This document shows positions 25,419-32,333 of a DNA stretch of 60,863 nucleotides, piece by piece. Both the position numbers and the translations under genes were made by a program. Origin of the DNA: Pseudomonadota bacterium (GTDB taxonomy: Bacteria; Pseudomonadota; Alphaproteobacteria; Rhodospirillales; Magnetospirillaceae); assembly GCA_023458315.1 (NCBI GenBank), contig JAEXAH010000123.1:1-60863 (forward strand), given 5' to 3'. The first letter of the stretch is position 1. Each line of letters opens with the position of its first letter. The notes below the pieces were generated by a model. It made no database searches. It was not told where the DNA came from and saw only the letters and a list, made by a program, of their open reading frames with translations.

Positions 25419-25501
25419 TCATGGCCGGGCTTGACCCGGCCATCCACGCCGCACCGTCCGGGCGGAAATACGTGGATGCGCGGATCAAGTCCGCGCATGA
25501 C
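25419..25501. repeat. Palindromic intergenic element between hybC and hybD
   Basis: One half, gtcatggccgggcttgaccc..., is an imperfect inverted copy of the other half, ending gatcaagtccgcgcatgac. A second member lies at 36557-36657. The element can fold into a long hairpin within the operon's transcript. Small frames reading 'AGLDPAIHA' and 'DARIKSAHD' come from this repeat and are not genes. Confidence 0.75.
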
Positions 25502-25583
25502 GACCGGAGGGGGCAAGCAGTTGAAGAGTTCCGCTCGGACGCGCTAGGCTCGTCCGAGTTCATTTTTCCAAAGGAAGCCGTAC

Positions 25584-26069
25584 ATGCGTGTCGTGGTTCT
25601 GGGGGTCGGCAATATCCTGATGTCCGACGAAGGCGTGGGCGTCCACGCGGTCGAGGCGCTGGCCAATGGCTACGACATTCCCGACGAGGTCGAAATCATC
25701 GACGGCGGCACCTCGGGCATGGATTGCCTGGACCGCATCGCCGATGCCGATCTGCTGCTGATCGCCGATTGCATGCGCTCCAAGGACAAGGCGCCGGGCA
25801 CCATCACCCGCCTGGAAGACGGCCAGATCGATTCCTGGTTCAAGACCAAGATTTCGCCCCATCAGGTCGGCCTGTCCGACGTGCTGGCGGCCTGTAATTT
25901 CCATGGCATGTCGCCCAAGCGGGTAGTGCTGCTGGGCGTGCAGCCCGCATCGTTCGAAACCAGCATGGACCTGACCCCGGCGGTCGCCGCCGTGCTGCCC
26001 GATTTGCTGGGCCGCATGATCACCGAGGTCGAGGCCATGGGCGTGACCCTGGCGCGCAAGGCGGCCTGA
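25584..26069 (+). CDS. hybD: Hydrogenase maturation endopeptidase
   Basis: This nickel-dependent protease of 161 residues clips the C-terminal tail of HybC once nickel is in place. The three metal-binding residues match E. coli HybD even in number: E16 in 'SDEGVG', D62 in 'LIADC' and H93 in 'SPHQVG'. The DGGTSGMD segment, which acts in substrate recognition, is also present. An AAGGA-type site precedes the ATG. The gene is separated from hybC by a 185-bp gap that contains a palindromic repeat. Confidence 0.96.
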   Translation: MRVVVLGVGNILMSDEGVGVHAVEALANGYDIPDEVEIIDGGTSGMDCLDRIADADLLLIADCMRSKDKAPGTITRLEDGQIDSWFKTKISPHQVGLSDVLAACNFHGMSPKRVVLLGVQPASFETSMDLTPAVAAVLPDLLGRMITEVEAMGVTLARKAA

Positions 26070-26074
26070 CGCCC

Positions 26075-26308
26075 ATGTGCATGGCCGTTCCCTCGCGCAT
26101 CGTCGCCATCGACGGCTTCACCGCCACGGTCGAAGCCTTCGGCCAGCAGCGCCAGACCAGCCTGATGCTGCTGACCGAGGACGCGGCGGTGGGCGATTAC
26201 GTGGTGCTGGGCGCGGGCGGCAATTTCGCCGCCGAGATCGTGCCCGAGGCCCAGGCGCAAGAGGCTTTGGCCTATCTGGCGCAAGTTCTGGCCGACGGCC
26301 AAGCCTGA
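26075..26308 (+). CDS. hypC: HypC-family hydrogenase maturation chaperone (first copy)
   Basis: This small protein of 77 residues begins MCMAVPSRIV; the N-terminal Cys2 is essential in the family. HypC binds HypD during assembly of the Fe(CN)2CO group and also guards the large-subunit precursor. Lying beside hybD, it is the likely HybG-type chaperone specific for HybC. It starts 5 bases after hybD and overlaps the next gene by one base (TGATG). Confidence 0.93.
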   Translation: MCMAVPSRIVAIDGFTATVEAFGQQRQTSLMLLTEDAAVGDYVVLGAGGNFAAEIVPEAQAQEALAYLAQVLADGQA

Positions 26309-27477
26309 TGTTCCCCGAGGCCCGCCTGGAAATCGTCCTGCGGGTCCGCGCGGGCCGCGTCGCCGACGTGACCGTGCGTTCCACCCGGCTGGTCCAGGCA
26401 TCGCGCCTGTTCGCCGGGCGCCGCCCCGACGAGGTGACGGCGCTGCTGCCCACCGTGTTCTCGCTGTGCGGCACCGCCCAGGTTCTGGCCGGGCTGGCCG
26501 CCATGGAACAGGCGTCGGGCCTGCCGCCCTCGGCCGCCCAGACCCCGGCCCGCTCGTTGCTGCTGCTGGCGGAAATCGTGGCCGAACACGGCATGGGCAT
26601 GGCCCGTGACTGGCCCGCTTTGGTCGGCTTGGACCCCGATCTGGCCGCCGCCCGCCGCATCCGCGCCGCCATGGCCGCCATCCGCCCGGCGCTGTACCCA
26701 TCCGGCGACTGGACACGGCCCGGCGGCGGCACCGTCCACCCCGATGCCCGCGCCATCGCCGCCGCCATCGCCGCCGCCCGCGCCGCCCTGGCCGATCTGC
26801 TGGGCGCCGATGCCGAGGCGCTGCTGGCCGATCCCCATTCCTTTCAACTGTGGCACCGTTACGGCGACACCCCCGCCGCCCGCCTGCTGGAACGCCTGAG
26901 CCGTCCCGACATGGCCGGGTTCGGACGCGGCCCGTTCCTGCCCATGCCGGAACAAGGCCCCGCCGATCTGGCCGCCCGGCTGGAGGCCGACCGCGAGGGC
27001 GCCTATGTGGCCCGCCCCGATTCCAGCGGCCGGGTGTTCGAGACCGGGCCGCTGGCCCGGCTGTCCTGGCACCCGGCGGTCGCGGCGACCATCGGTGCCC
27101 ATGGCCCCGGCCTGCTGGCCCGCATGGTGGCGCGGCTGGCGGAAGTTGCCTCGTGCTTGCAGGAAATGGACGACCTCGTGCACTCTCTGGACGAGAGCCA
27201 GCCGCCCGCCGCCTGTCTGGTGGACGGCAGCGGCCTGGGACTGGTCGAGGCGGCGCGCGGCCTGTTGGTCCATCGCGTGGAATTGGAGGGCGGACGGGTG
27301 AAGCGCTATCAGATCCTGGCCCCCACCGAATGGAACTTCCACCCCGACGGCCCCCTGGCGCGCGGCCTGCGCGGCGCCGAGGCCACCGACGGGCTGGAGG
27401 AGCGCGCCCGCCTGCTGGCGGTGGCGCTGGACCCCTGCGTCGCCTGTGCGGTGACGGTGGAGAACGCCGATGCATGA
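26308..27477 (+). CDS. hupK: HupK/HoxV-like degenerate large-subunit relative
   Basis: This protein of 389 residues resembles a shortened [NiFe] hydrogenase large subunit. At the position of the L1 motif it reads 'FSLCGTAQ', keeping only one cysteine. At the L2 position it has 'DPCVACAVT', keeping both cysteines but with Thr in place of the His cleavage/ligand position and no long tail. HupK/HoxV proteins are needed for hydrogenase maturation in rhizobia and Ralstonia, and are proposed scaffolds for the Fe(CN)2CO group. It is tightly packed between hypC and hypA (8-base overlap with hypA). The symbol is by family resemblance. Confidence 0.75.
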   Translation: MFPEARLEIVLRVRAGRVADVTVRSTRLVQASRLFAGRRPDEVTALLPTVFSLCGTAQVLAGLAAMEQASGLPPSAAQTPARSLLLLAEIVAEHGMGMARDWPALVGLDPDLAAARRIRAAMAAIRPALYPSGDWTRPGGGTVHPDARAIAAAIAAARAALADLLGADAEALLADPHSFQLWHRYGDTPAARLLERLSRPDMAGFGRGPFLPMPEQGPADLAARLEADREGAYVARPDSSGRVFETGPLARLSWHPAVAATIGAHGPGLLARMVARLAEVASCLQEMDDLVHSLDESQPPAACLVDGSGLGLVEAARGLLVHRVELEGGRVKRYQILAPTEWNFHPDGPLARGLRGAEATDGLEERARLLAVALDPCVACAVTVENADA

Positions 27478-27814
27478 GATGAGCCTGACCGAAGGCGTGA
27501 TCCGCATCCTGGAAGATCAGGCCGCCGCCCACGGCTTTGCCAAGGTCAAGACGGTGTGGCTGGAAATCGGCGAGCTTTCCAACGTCGATCCCGAGTCCAT
27601 GCTGTTCTGCTTCGACGCGGTGGCCAAGGGCTCGCCGGTGGCGGCCGAGGCCAAGCTGGAAGTGGTGCGGGTAGCGGGCCAGGGCTTTTGCCTGTCCTGC
27701 GGCCAAAGTGTCGCGGTGTCCAACCGCTTCGACCCCTGCCCGCAATGCGGCGGCTTCGGCCTGCGCATCACGGCGGGCGAGGAGATGCGGATCAAGGAAT
27801 TGGAGGTGGAGTGA
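27470..27814 (+). CDS. hypA: HypA nickel-insertion metallochaperone
   Basis: This protein of 114 residues delivers nickel to the hydrogenase large subunit together with HypB. The N-terminal nickel ligands are M1-H2-E3 ('MHEMSLTEG'). The zinc site has two CxxC pairs, 'CLSC' and 'CPQC', 23-24 residues apart. Its start overlaps the HupK-like gene, and its stop overlaps the hypB start. Confidence 0.96.
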   Translation: MHEMSLTEGVIRILEDQAAAHGFAKVKTVWLEIGELSNVDPESMLFCFDAVAKGSPVAAEAKLEVVRVAGQGFCLSCGQSVAVSNRFDPCPQCGGFGLRITAGEEMRIKELEVE

Positions 27815-28701
27815 TGTGCACGGTGTGCGGCTGCGGCGAGTCCAAACTGGAACACTCCCATGATCACGACCATGGGCATCATCACCACGACCATGATCAC
27901 CACCACGATCATGACCACGGGCACGGCCATTCCCACGACCTGCATTACGGCACCGGCATCGCCGGAGTGCATGTGCCGGGCCTGAGCCAGTCGCGCATCA
28001 TCCAGATCGAACAGGACATCCTGGGCAAGAACGATTCGCTGGCGGCGCGCAACCGCGCCTTGCTGGCCGATCGCGGTATCTTCGCCCTGAACCTTGTTTC
28101 CAGCCCCGGCTCGGGCAAGACCACCCTGCTGTGCAAGACCATCGAGATGCTGGCCGGGCGCTTCCCGGTGGCGGTGATCGAGGGCGACCAGCAGACCAGC
28201 AACGACGCCGACCGCATCCGCGCCACCGGCGCACCGGCGGTGCAGGTCAACACCGGCAAGGGCTGCCACCTGGATGCCGACATGGTGGCCAAGGCGTGCG
28301 AGCGTCTGAACCCCGCCGACGATTCCGTGCTGTTCATCGAAAACGTCGGCAATCTGGTGTGCCCCGCCGCCTTCGATTTGGGCGAAGCCTATAAGGTGGC
28401 GATCCTGTCCATCACCGAGGGCGAGGACAAGCCGCTGAAATATCCCGACATGTTCGCGGCGGCGGGCATGATGATCCTGACCAAGATGGATCTGGCGCCC
28501 CACCTGGATTTCGACGTGGAGGCCTGCATCGCCAACGCCCGCAAGGTCAACCCGGACATCGTGGTCCTGCAACTGTCGTCGCGCGGCGGTCAGGGCATGG
28601 ACGAATGGCTGGCCTGGATCGCCGAAGGCCGCAAACGCGCCGTCACCGCCCGCATTGCCACCCTGGAAGCCAAGCTGAAGGCGGCCAAGGCCAGTTTGTG
28701 A
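27814..28701 (+). CDS. hypB: HypB GTPase with histidine-rich nickel-storage region
   Basis: This nickel-insertion GTPase has 295 residues. It begins MCTVCGCGES, the high-affinity nickel-site type motif. Residues 14-44 are almost all His and Asp with a few Gly, a nickel-storage segment as in rhizobial HypB. The P-loop 'GSGKTT' is at about 99-104, and the SIMIBI-class GTPase core has 'EGDQQT' and 'TKMDL'. The start overlaps hypA (TGATG-type). Confidence 0.95.
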   Translation: MCTVCGCGESKLEHSHDHDHGHHHHDHDHHHDHDHGHGHSHDLHYGTGIAGVHVPGLSQSRIIQIEQDILGKNDSLAARNRALLADRGIFALNLVSSPGSGKTTLLCKTIEMLAGRFPVAVIEGDQQTSNDADRIRATGAPAVQVNTGKGCHLDADMVAKACERLNPADDSVLFIENVGNLVCPAAFDLGEAYKVAILSITEGEDKPLKYPDMFAAAGMMILTKMDLAPHLDFDVEACIANARKVNPDIVVLQLSSRGGQGMDEWLAWIAEGRKRAVTARIATLEAKLKAAKASL

Positions 28702-28760
28702 TGACCCACGGCTTGCAGCCAGCAGTAACACGGATGGGCACGGATGCCGCTGCGCGGCTG

Positions 28761-28808
28761 CACGGATGGGCACGGATGAATGATATTTTTTATCCGTGCC
28801 CATCCGTG
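28761..28808. repeat. Inverted repeat/hairpin of 'cacggatgggcac' units between hypB and hypF
   Basis: A perfect 17-bp stem (28761-28777 with 28792-28808) encloses a 14-nt loop rich in T. Further cacggatgggcacggat and catccgtgtcacgg units flank it (about 28729-28840), so almost the whole 151-base gap is repeat. The loop and T-run could slow RNA polymerase or protect the upstream mRNA. The same motif occurs in the composite repeats at 9 kb and 55 kb. Confidence 0.75.
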
Positions 28809-28852
28809 CCCATTCGTGTTCATCCGTGTCACGGCTGGACGCCCATCGCACC

Positions 28853-29932
28853 ATGACCGTCATCGCCACCGCCATTCCCCTGCCCCGCGCCGTGCCGTCG
28901 GTGCTGGCGGTGGGGGCGTTTCTGAAGAACACCGTGTGCGTGACGCGCGGCGACATGGCCTATCTGTCGCCGGTGCATGGCGATCTGGGCACGCCCGATT
29001 CCATCGCGGCGTTCGAGGCTTCGGTGGAGGCCATGGTGGCCGAATTGGGTGTCACCCCAATCCGCGTCGCCCATGATCTGCACCCCGATTTCCATTCGAC
29101 CCGCTTCGCGCAAAGCCTGGACCTGCCCGCATTGCCGGTGCAGCACCATCACGCCCATGCGGCGGCGGTGGCGGCGGAACATGGGCATGACGGGCCGGTG
29201 ATCGGGCTGTCGCTGGACGGCTTCGGCCTGGGGCCGGGCAACCAATCCTGGGGCGGCGAGTTGCTGTTTTGCCAGGGGACGGAATACCGCCGCCTGGGCC
29301 ATCTGGCGCTGTTGGCCCAGCCGGGCGGCGACGTGGCGGCGCGCGAGCCGTGGCGCATGGCCGGGGCAGTTCTGCACAAACTGGGGCGCGGTGCCGAGAT
29401 CGCCGGGCGCTGGCCCGCCTATGCCGCTTCGCAACGCCTGGGCCTGATGCTGGAACGCGGGCTGAACGCGCCCTTGACCTCGTCCGCCGGACGGCTGTTC
29501 GATGCCGCCTGCGGCCTGCTGGACGTGCACCCGGTGGCGGAATTCGAGGGTCAGGCCCCCATGGCCCTGGAAAAGCTGGCCGATGCGCCGCGCGTGCTGG
29601 CCGATGGCTGGAGTCTGAATGGCGGCGTGCTGGATTTCGCGCCGCTGCTGGCAACCCTGGCCTCTTGCCGCGACGCGCGCGACGGTGCCAATCTGTTTCA
29701 CGGAACCCTGGCGGCGGCTCTGGCGCAATGGTGCGGCTGGGCGGCGGCGGAAACCGGGTGCCGCACCATCACCCTGGGCGGCGGCTGCTTTTTCAACAAG
29801 GTGCTGGTCGGCCTGCTGGTCCCGGCGCTGGAACGGGCCGGGCTGCGGCCCTTGACGGCGCTCAAGGCGTCGCCCGGCGACCCCGGATTGTCTGTGGGGC
29901 AGGCGTGGATCGCCGCCCAAGTGGAGAACTGA
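28853..29932 (+). CDS. hypF: HypF C-terminal (Kae1-like carbamoyltransferase) domain only
   Basis: This protein of 359 residues matches the C-terminal half of HypF. Clear segments are the metal-binding 'QHHHAHAAAVAAEHG', 'SLDGFGLGPGNQSWGGEL' and 'LGGGCFFNKVL'. Complete HypF proteins are about 750 residues long, with an N-terminal acylphosphatase, zinc fingers and a YrdC-like domain that make carbamoyl-adenylate; none of these is encoded here or just upstream, where the DNA is repeat. Short HypF forms are known in a few bacteria (for example one of the Ralstonia copies). The missing activity must come from another gene, or another HypF copy exists. The ATG at 28853 leaves no room for an N-terminal domain. 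Confidence 0.85.
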   Translation: MTVIATAIPLPRAVPSVLAVGAFLKNTVCVTRGDMAYLSPVHGDLGTPDSIAAFEASVEAMVAELGVTPIRVAHDLHPDFHSTRFAQSLDLPALPVQHHHAHAAAVAAEHGHDGPVIGLSLDGFGLGPGNQSWGGELLFCQGTEYRRLGHLALLAQPGGDVAAREPWRMAGAVLHKLGRGAEIAGRWPAYAASQRLGLMLERGLNAPLTSSAGRLFDAACGLLDVHPVAEFEGQAPMALEKLADAPRVLADGWSLNGGVLDFAPLLATLASCRDARDGANLFHGTLAAALAQWCGWAAAETGCRTITLGGGCFFNKVLVGLLVPALERAGLRPLTALKASPGDPGLSVGQAWIAAQVEN

Positions 29933-29935
29933 GCA

Positions 29936-30154
29936 ATGTGTCTGGCCCTGCCCTCGCTGGTGACGGAAATCCTGCCCGATGATCAGGCCAAGGTCATGCT
30001 GGGCGGCGTCGCCAAGACCATCTCGCTGGCGCTGGTGGCCGATGTGGCGCCGGGCGATTACGTCATCGTCCATGTGGGCTATGCCCTGACCAAGGTGGAC
30101 CCGGCGGAAGCCGAAAAGACGCTGGCCCTGTTCAACGAGATGGCCGCGCAATGA
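29936..30154 (+). CDS. hypC: HypC-family hydrogenase maturation chaperone (second copy)
   Basis: This protein of 72 residues begins MCLALPSLV and keeps the essential Cys2. It is distinct from the first HypC in the operon, with weak similarity beyond the N-terminus and the 'GDYVIVHVGYAL' strand. Placed directly before hypD and overlapping it by 4 bases, it is the likelier general HypD partner, while the first copy would serve HybC. This division is inferred from position. Confidence 0.93.
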   Translation: MCLALPSLVTEILPDDQAKVMLGGVAKTISLALVADVAPGDYVIVHVGYALTKVDPAEAEKTLALFNEMAAQ

Positions 30155-31284
30155 AGTATATCGACGAGTACCGCGACGGCGAGCTGGCGCAGGGCATCGC
30201 GCGCACCATCGCCGCCGAGGCCGATCCCGCCCGCGCCTATCATCTGATGGAATTCTGCGGCGGCCACACCCACGCCATTTCCCGCTACGGCCTGGAAGAC
30301 ATCCTGCCGCCCAACGTGCGCATGGTGCACGGGCCGGGCTGTCCGGTCTGCGTGCTGCCGGTGGGCCGCATCGACGCCGCCATCTGGCTGGCCCGCCAGC
30401 CCGGCGTCATCCTGTGCACCTATGGCGACATGCTGCGGGTGCCGGGATCGAAGCGCCTGTCGCTGCTGAAGGCCAAGGCCGAGGGCTGCGACATCCGCAT
30501 GGTCTATTCGACCATGGACGCGCTGAAGCTGGCTGAGGCACATCCCGGCCACAAGGTGGTGTTCTTCGCCATCGGCTTCGAGACCACCACGCCGCCCACC
30601 GCCGTGGCGCTGAAGCAGGCCCAGGCGCTGGACCTCAAGAATTTCTTCGTGTTCTGCAACCATGTACTGACCCCCTCGGCCATCGCCCAGATCCTGGACA
30701 GCCCGGAAGTGCGCGAGTTGGGCACGGTCAAGCTGGACGGCTTCATCGGCCCGGCCCACGTCTCGACCATCATCGGCTCGGCGCCTTACGAGTACTTCGC
30801 CGAGGAATACCAGCGCCCGGTGGTCATCGCCGGGTTCGAGCCGCTGGACGTGTTGCAGGCGGTGCTGATGCTGGTGCGCCAGGTCAATCAGGGCCGCTTC
30901 GCGGTGGAAAACGAATTCGCCCGCGCCGTCACCCGCGACGGCAATGCCAAGGCCAAGGCCCTGGTGGCCGAAATATTCGAACTGCGCAAAAGCTTCGAAT
31001 GGCGCGGCCTGGGCCGTGTGCCCTATTCGGCGCTGCGCATCAAGCAAGCCTATGCCGCCTTCGACGCCGAACGCCATTGGGACGTGCCCCAGGACAGCGT
31101 CGCCGACAACAAGGCCTGCGAATGCGGCGCCATCCTGCGCGGCGTCAAGAAACCCACCGATTGCAAGCTGTTCGGCACCGTCTGCACCCCGGAAAACCCC
31201 ATGGGCTCGTGCATGGTCTCCGCCGAGGGCGCCTGCGCGGCGCATTGGACCTATGGCCGTTTCCGCGACATGAAGGCTGAATAA
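30151..31284 (+). CDS. hypD: HypD Fe(CN)2CO assembly scaffold
   Basis: This [4Fe-4S] protein of 377 residues holds the iron while cyanide and CO are attached. Conserved blocks are 'MEFCGGHTHAISRYG', 'HGPGCPVCVLP', 'GFETTTPPTA' and the C-terminal cysteine cluster ('CECGAILRG', 'CKLFGTVC', 'NPMGSCMVS'). It overlaps hypC2 at its start (ATGA) and hypE at its end (TAATG). Confidence 0.97.
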   Translation: MKYIDEYRDGELAQGIARTIAAEADPARAYHLMEFCGGHTHAISRYGLEDILPPNVRMVHGPGCPVCVLPVGRIDAAIWLARQPGVILCTYGDMLRVPGSKRLSLLKAKAEGCDIRMVYSTMDALKLAEAHPGHKVVFFAIGFETTTPPTAVALKQAQALDLKNFFVFCNHVLTPSAIAQILDSPEVRELGTVKLDGFIGPAHVSTIIGSAPYEYFAEEYQRPVVIAGFEPLDVLQAVLMLVRQVNQGRFAVENEFARAVTRDGNAKAKALVAEIFELRKSFEWRGLGRVPYSALRIKQAYAAFDAERHWDVPQDSVADNKACECGAILRGVKKPTDCKLFGTVCTPENPMGSCMVSAEGACAAHWTYGRFRDMKAE

Positions 31285-32333
31285 TGACCCTGCCCCGCCG
31301 CTCCCATCCCCGCCCGCTGGACATCGCGGGCGGCCGTGTCGATCTGACCCATGGCGGCGGCGGCCGCGCCATGCAGCAATTGGTCGAGGAATTGTTCGTC
31401 GCCGCCTTCGACAACGAGGCGCTGAACCAGCGCAACGATCAGGCGGCGTTCGACGTCCCGGCGGGCCGCATGGTGATGACCACCGACGGCTATGTGATCA
31501 GCCCGCTGTTCTTTCCCGGCGGCGATATCGGGTCACTGGCGGTGCACGGCACCGTCAACGACGTCGCCATGGCCGGAGCCAGGCCGCTGAGCCTGTCGGC
31601 GGGCTTCATCATCGAGGAAGGCTTCCCGCTGGCCGACCTCAAGCGCATCGTCGACAGCATGGCCAAGGCGTCGCGCGAGGCCGGGGTGCCGGTAGTGACC
31701 GGCGACACCAAGGTGGTGGAAAAGGGCAAGGGCGACGGCATTTTCATCACCACCGCCGGCATCGGCATCGTGCCGCCGGGCGTGACCATTTCCGGCGACC
31801 GGGCGCAAGCGGGCGATGCCATCCTGGTATCCGGCACCATGGGCGACCACGGCGTGGCGGTGATGAGCCAGCGCGAATCCCTGGGCTTCGAAAGCACCAT
31901 CCTGTCGGATTCGGCGGCGCTGCATAAGCTGGTGGCCGAGATGGTGGCGGCGGTGCCCGACATCCATGTGTTGCGCGACCCGACGCGCGGTGGTCTTGCC
32001 GCCACCCTGAACGAGATCGCCTCGCAGGCGGGCATCGGCATGGCGCTGAAGGAGCGCGACATCCCCATCAAGGACGAAGTGCGCGGCGCCTGCGAATTGC
32101 TGGGCCTGGACCCGCTTTACGTCGCCAACGAGGGCAAGCTGATCTGCATCTGCGCCCCCGAGCACGCCGAGCCCCTGCTGGCGATCATGCGCGCCCACCC
32201 GTTGGGCCGCGACGCGGCGCAGATCGGCGTATGCCGCGAGGATTCCCATCATTTCGTCCAAATGCAGACCGCCATGGGCGGCAACCGCGTCGTGGATTGG
32301 CTGGCGGGCGAGCAATTGCCGAGGATCTGCTGA
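31284..32333 (+). CDS. hypE: HypE thiocyanate-forming maturation protein
   Basis: This PurM-like ATPase of 349 residues dehydrates a carbamoylated C-terminal cysteine to thiocyanate, the cyanide source for HypD. The protein ends in the required PRIC motif with C349 last. The N-terminal 'LTHGGGGRAMQQLVEE' and 'GDTKVVEKGKGDG' blocks are typical. It overlaps hypD and hypX by one base each. Confidence 0.97.
   Translation: MTLPRRSHPRPLDIAGGRVDLTHGGGGRAMQQLVEELFVAAFDNEALNQRNDQAAFDVPAGRMVMTTDGYVISPLFFPGGDIGSLAVHGTVNDVAMAGARPLSLSAGFIIEEGFPLADLKRIVDSMAKASREAGVPVVTGDTKVVEKGKGDGIFITTAGIGIVPPGVTISGDRAQAGDAILVSGTMGDHGVAVMSQRESLGFESTILSDSAALHKLVAEMVAAVPDIHVLRDPTRGGLAATLNEIASQAGIGMALKERDIPIKDEVRGACELLGLDPLYVANEGKLICICAPEHAEPLLAIMRAHPLGRDAAQIGVCREDSHHFVQMQTAMGGNRVVDWLAGEQLPRIC

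Noticed and set aside
25421..25516. Small frames reading 'AGLDPAIHA...' and similar, also at 36540-36668
   Set aside because: These recur with the palindromic element and have no start signals; they are a common mis-annotation of this repeat type.
20167..25563. A 1798-codon open frame antisense to the entire hyb operon
   Set aside because: It mirrors third-position GC bias of the hydrogenase genes, has low-complexity His/Gln/Gly/Arg composition and no domain resemblance. The plus-strand genes are unmistakable.
27850..27945. Repetitive cac/gac/cat run that resembles a tandem repeat array
   Set aside because: It encodes the His/Asp-rich nickel-storage region of HypB, not a non-coding repeat or CRISPR.
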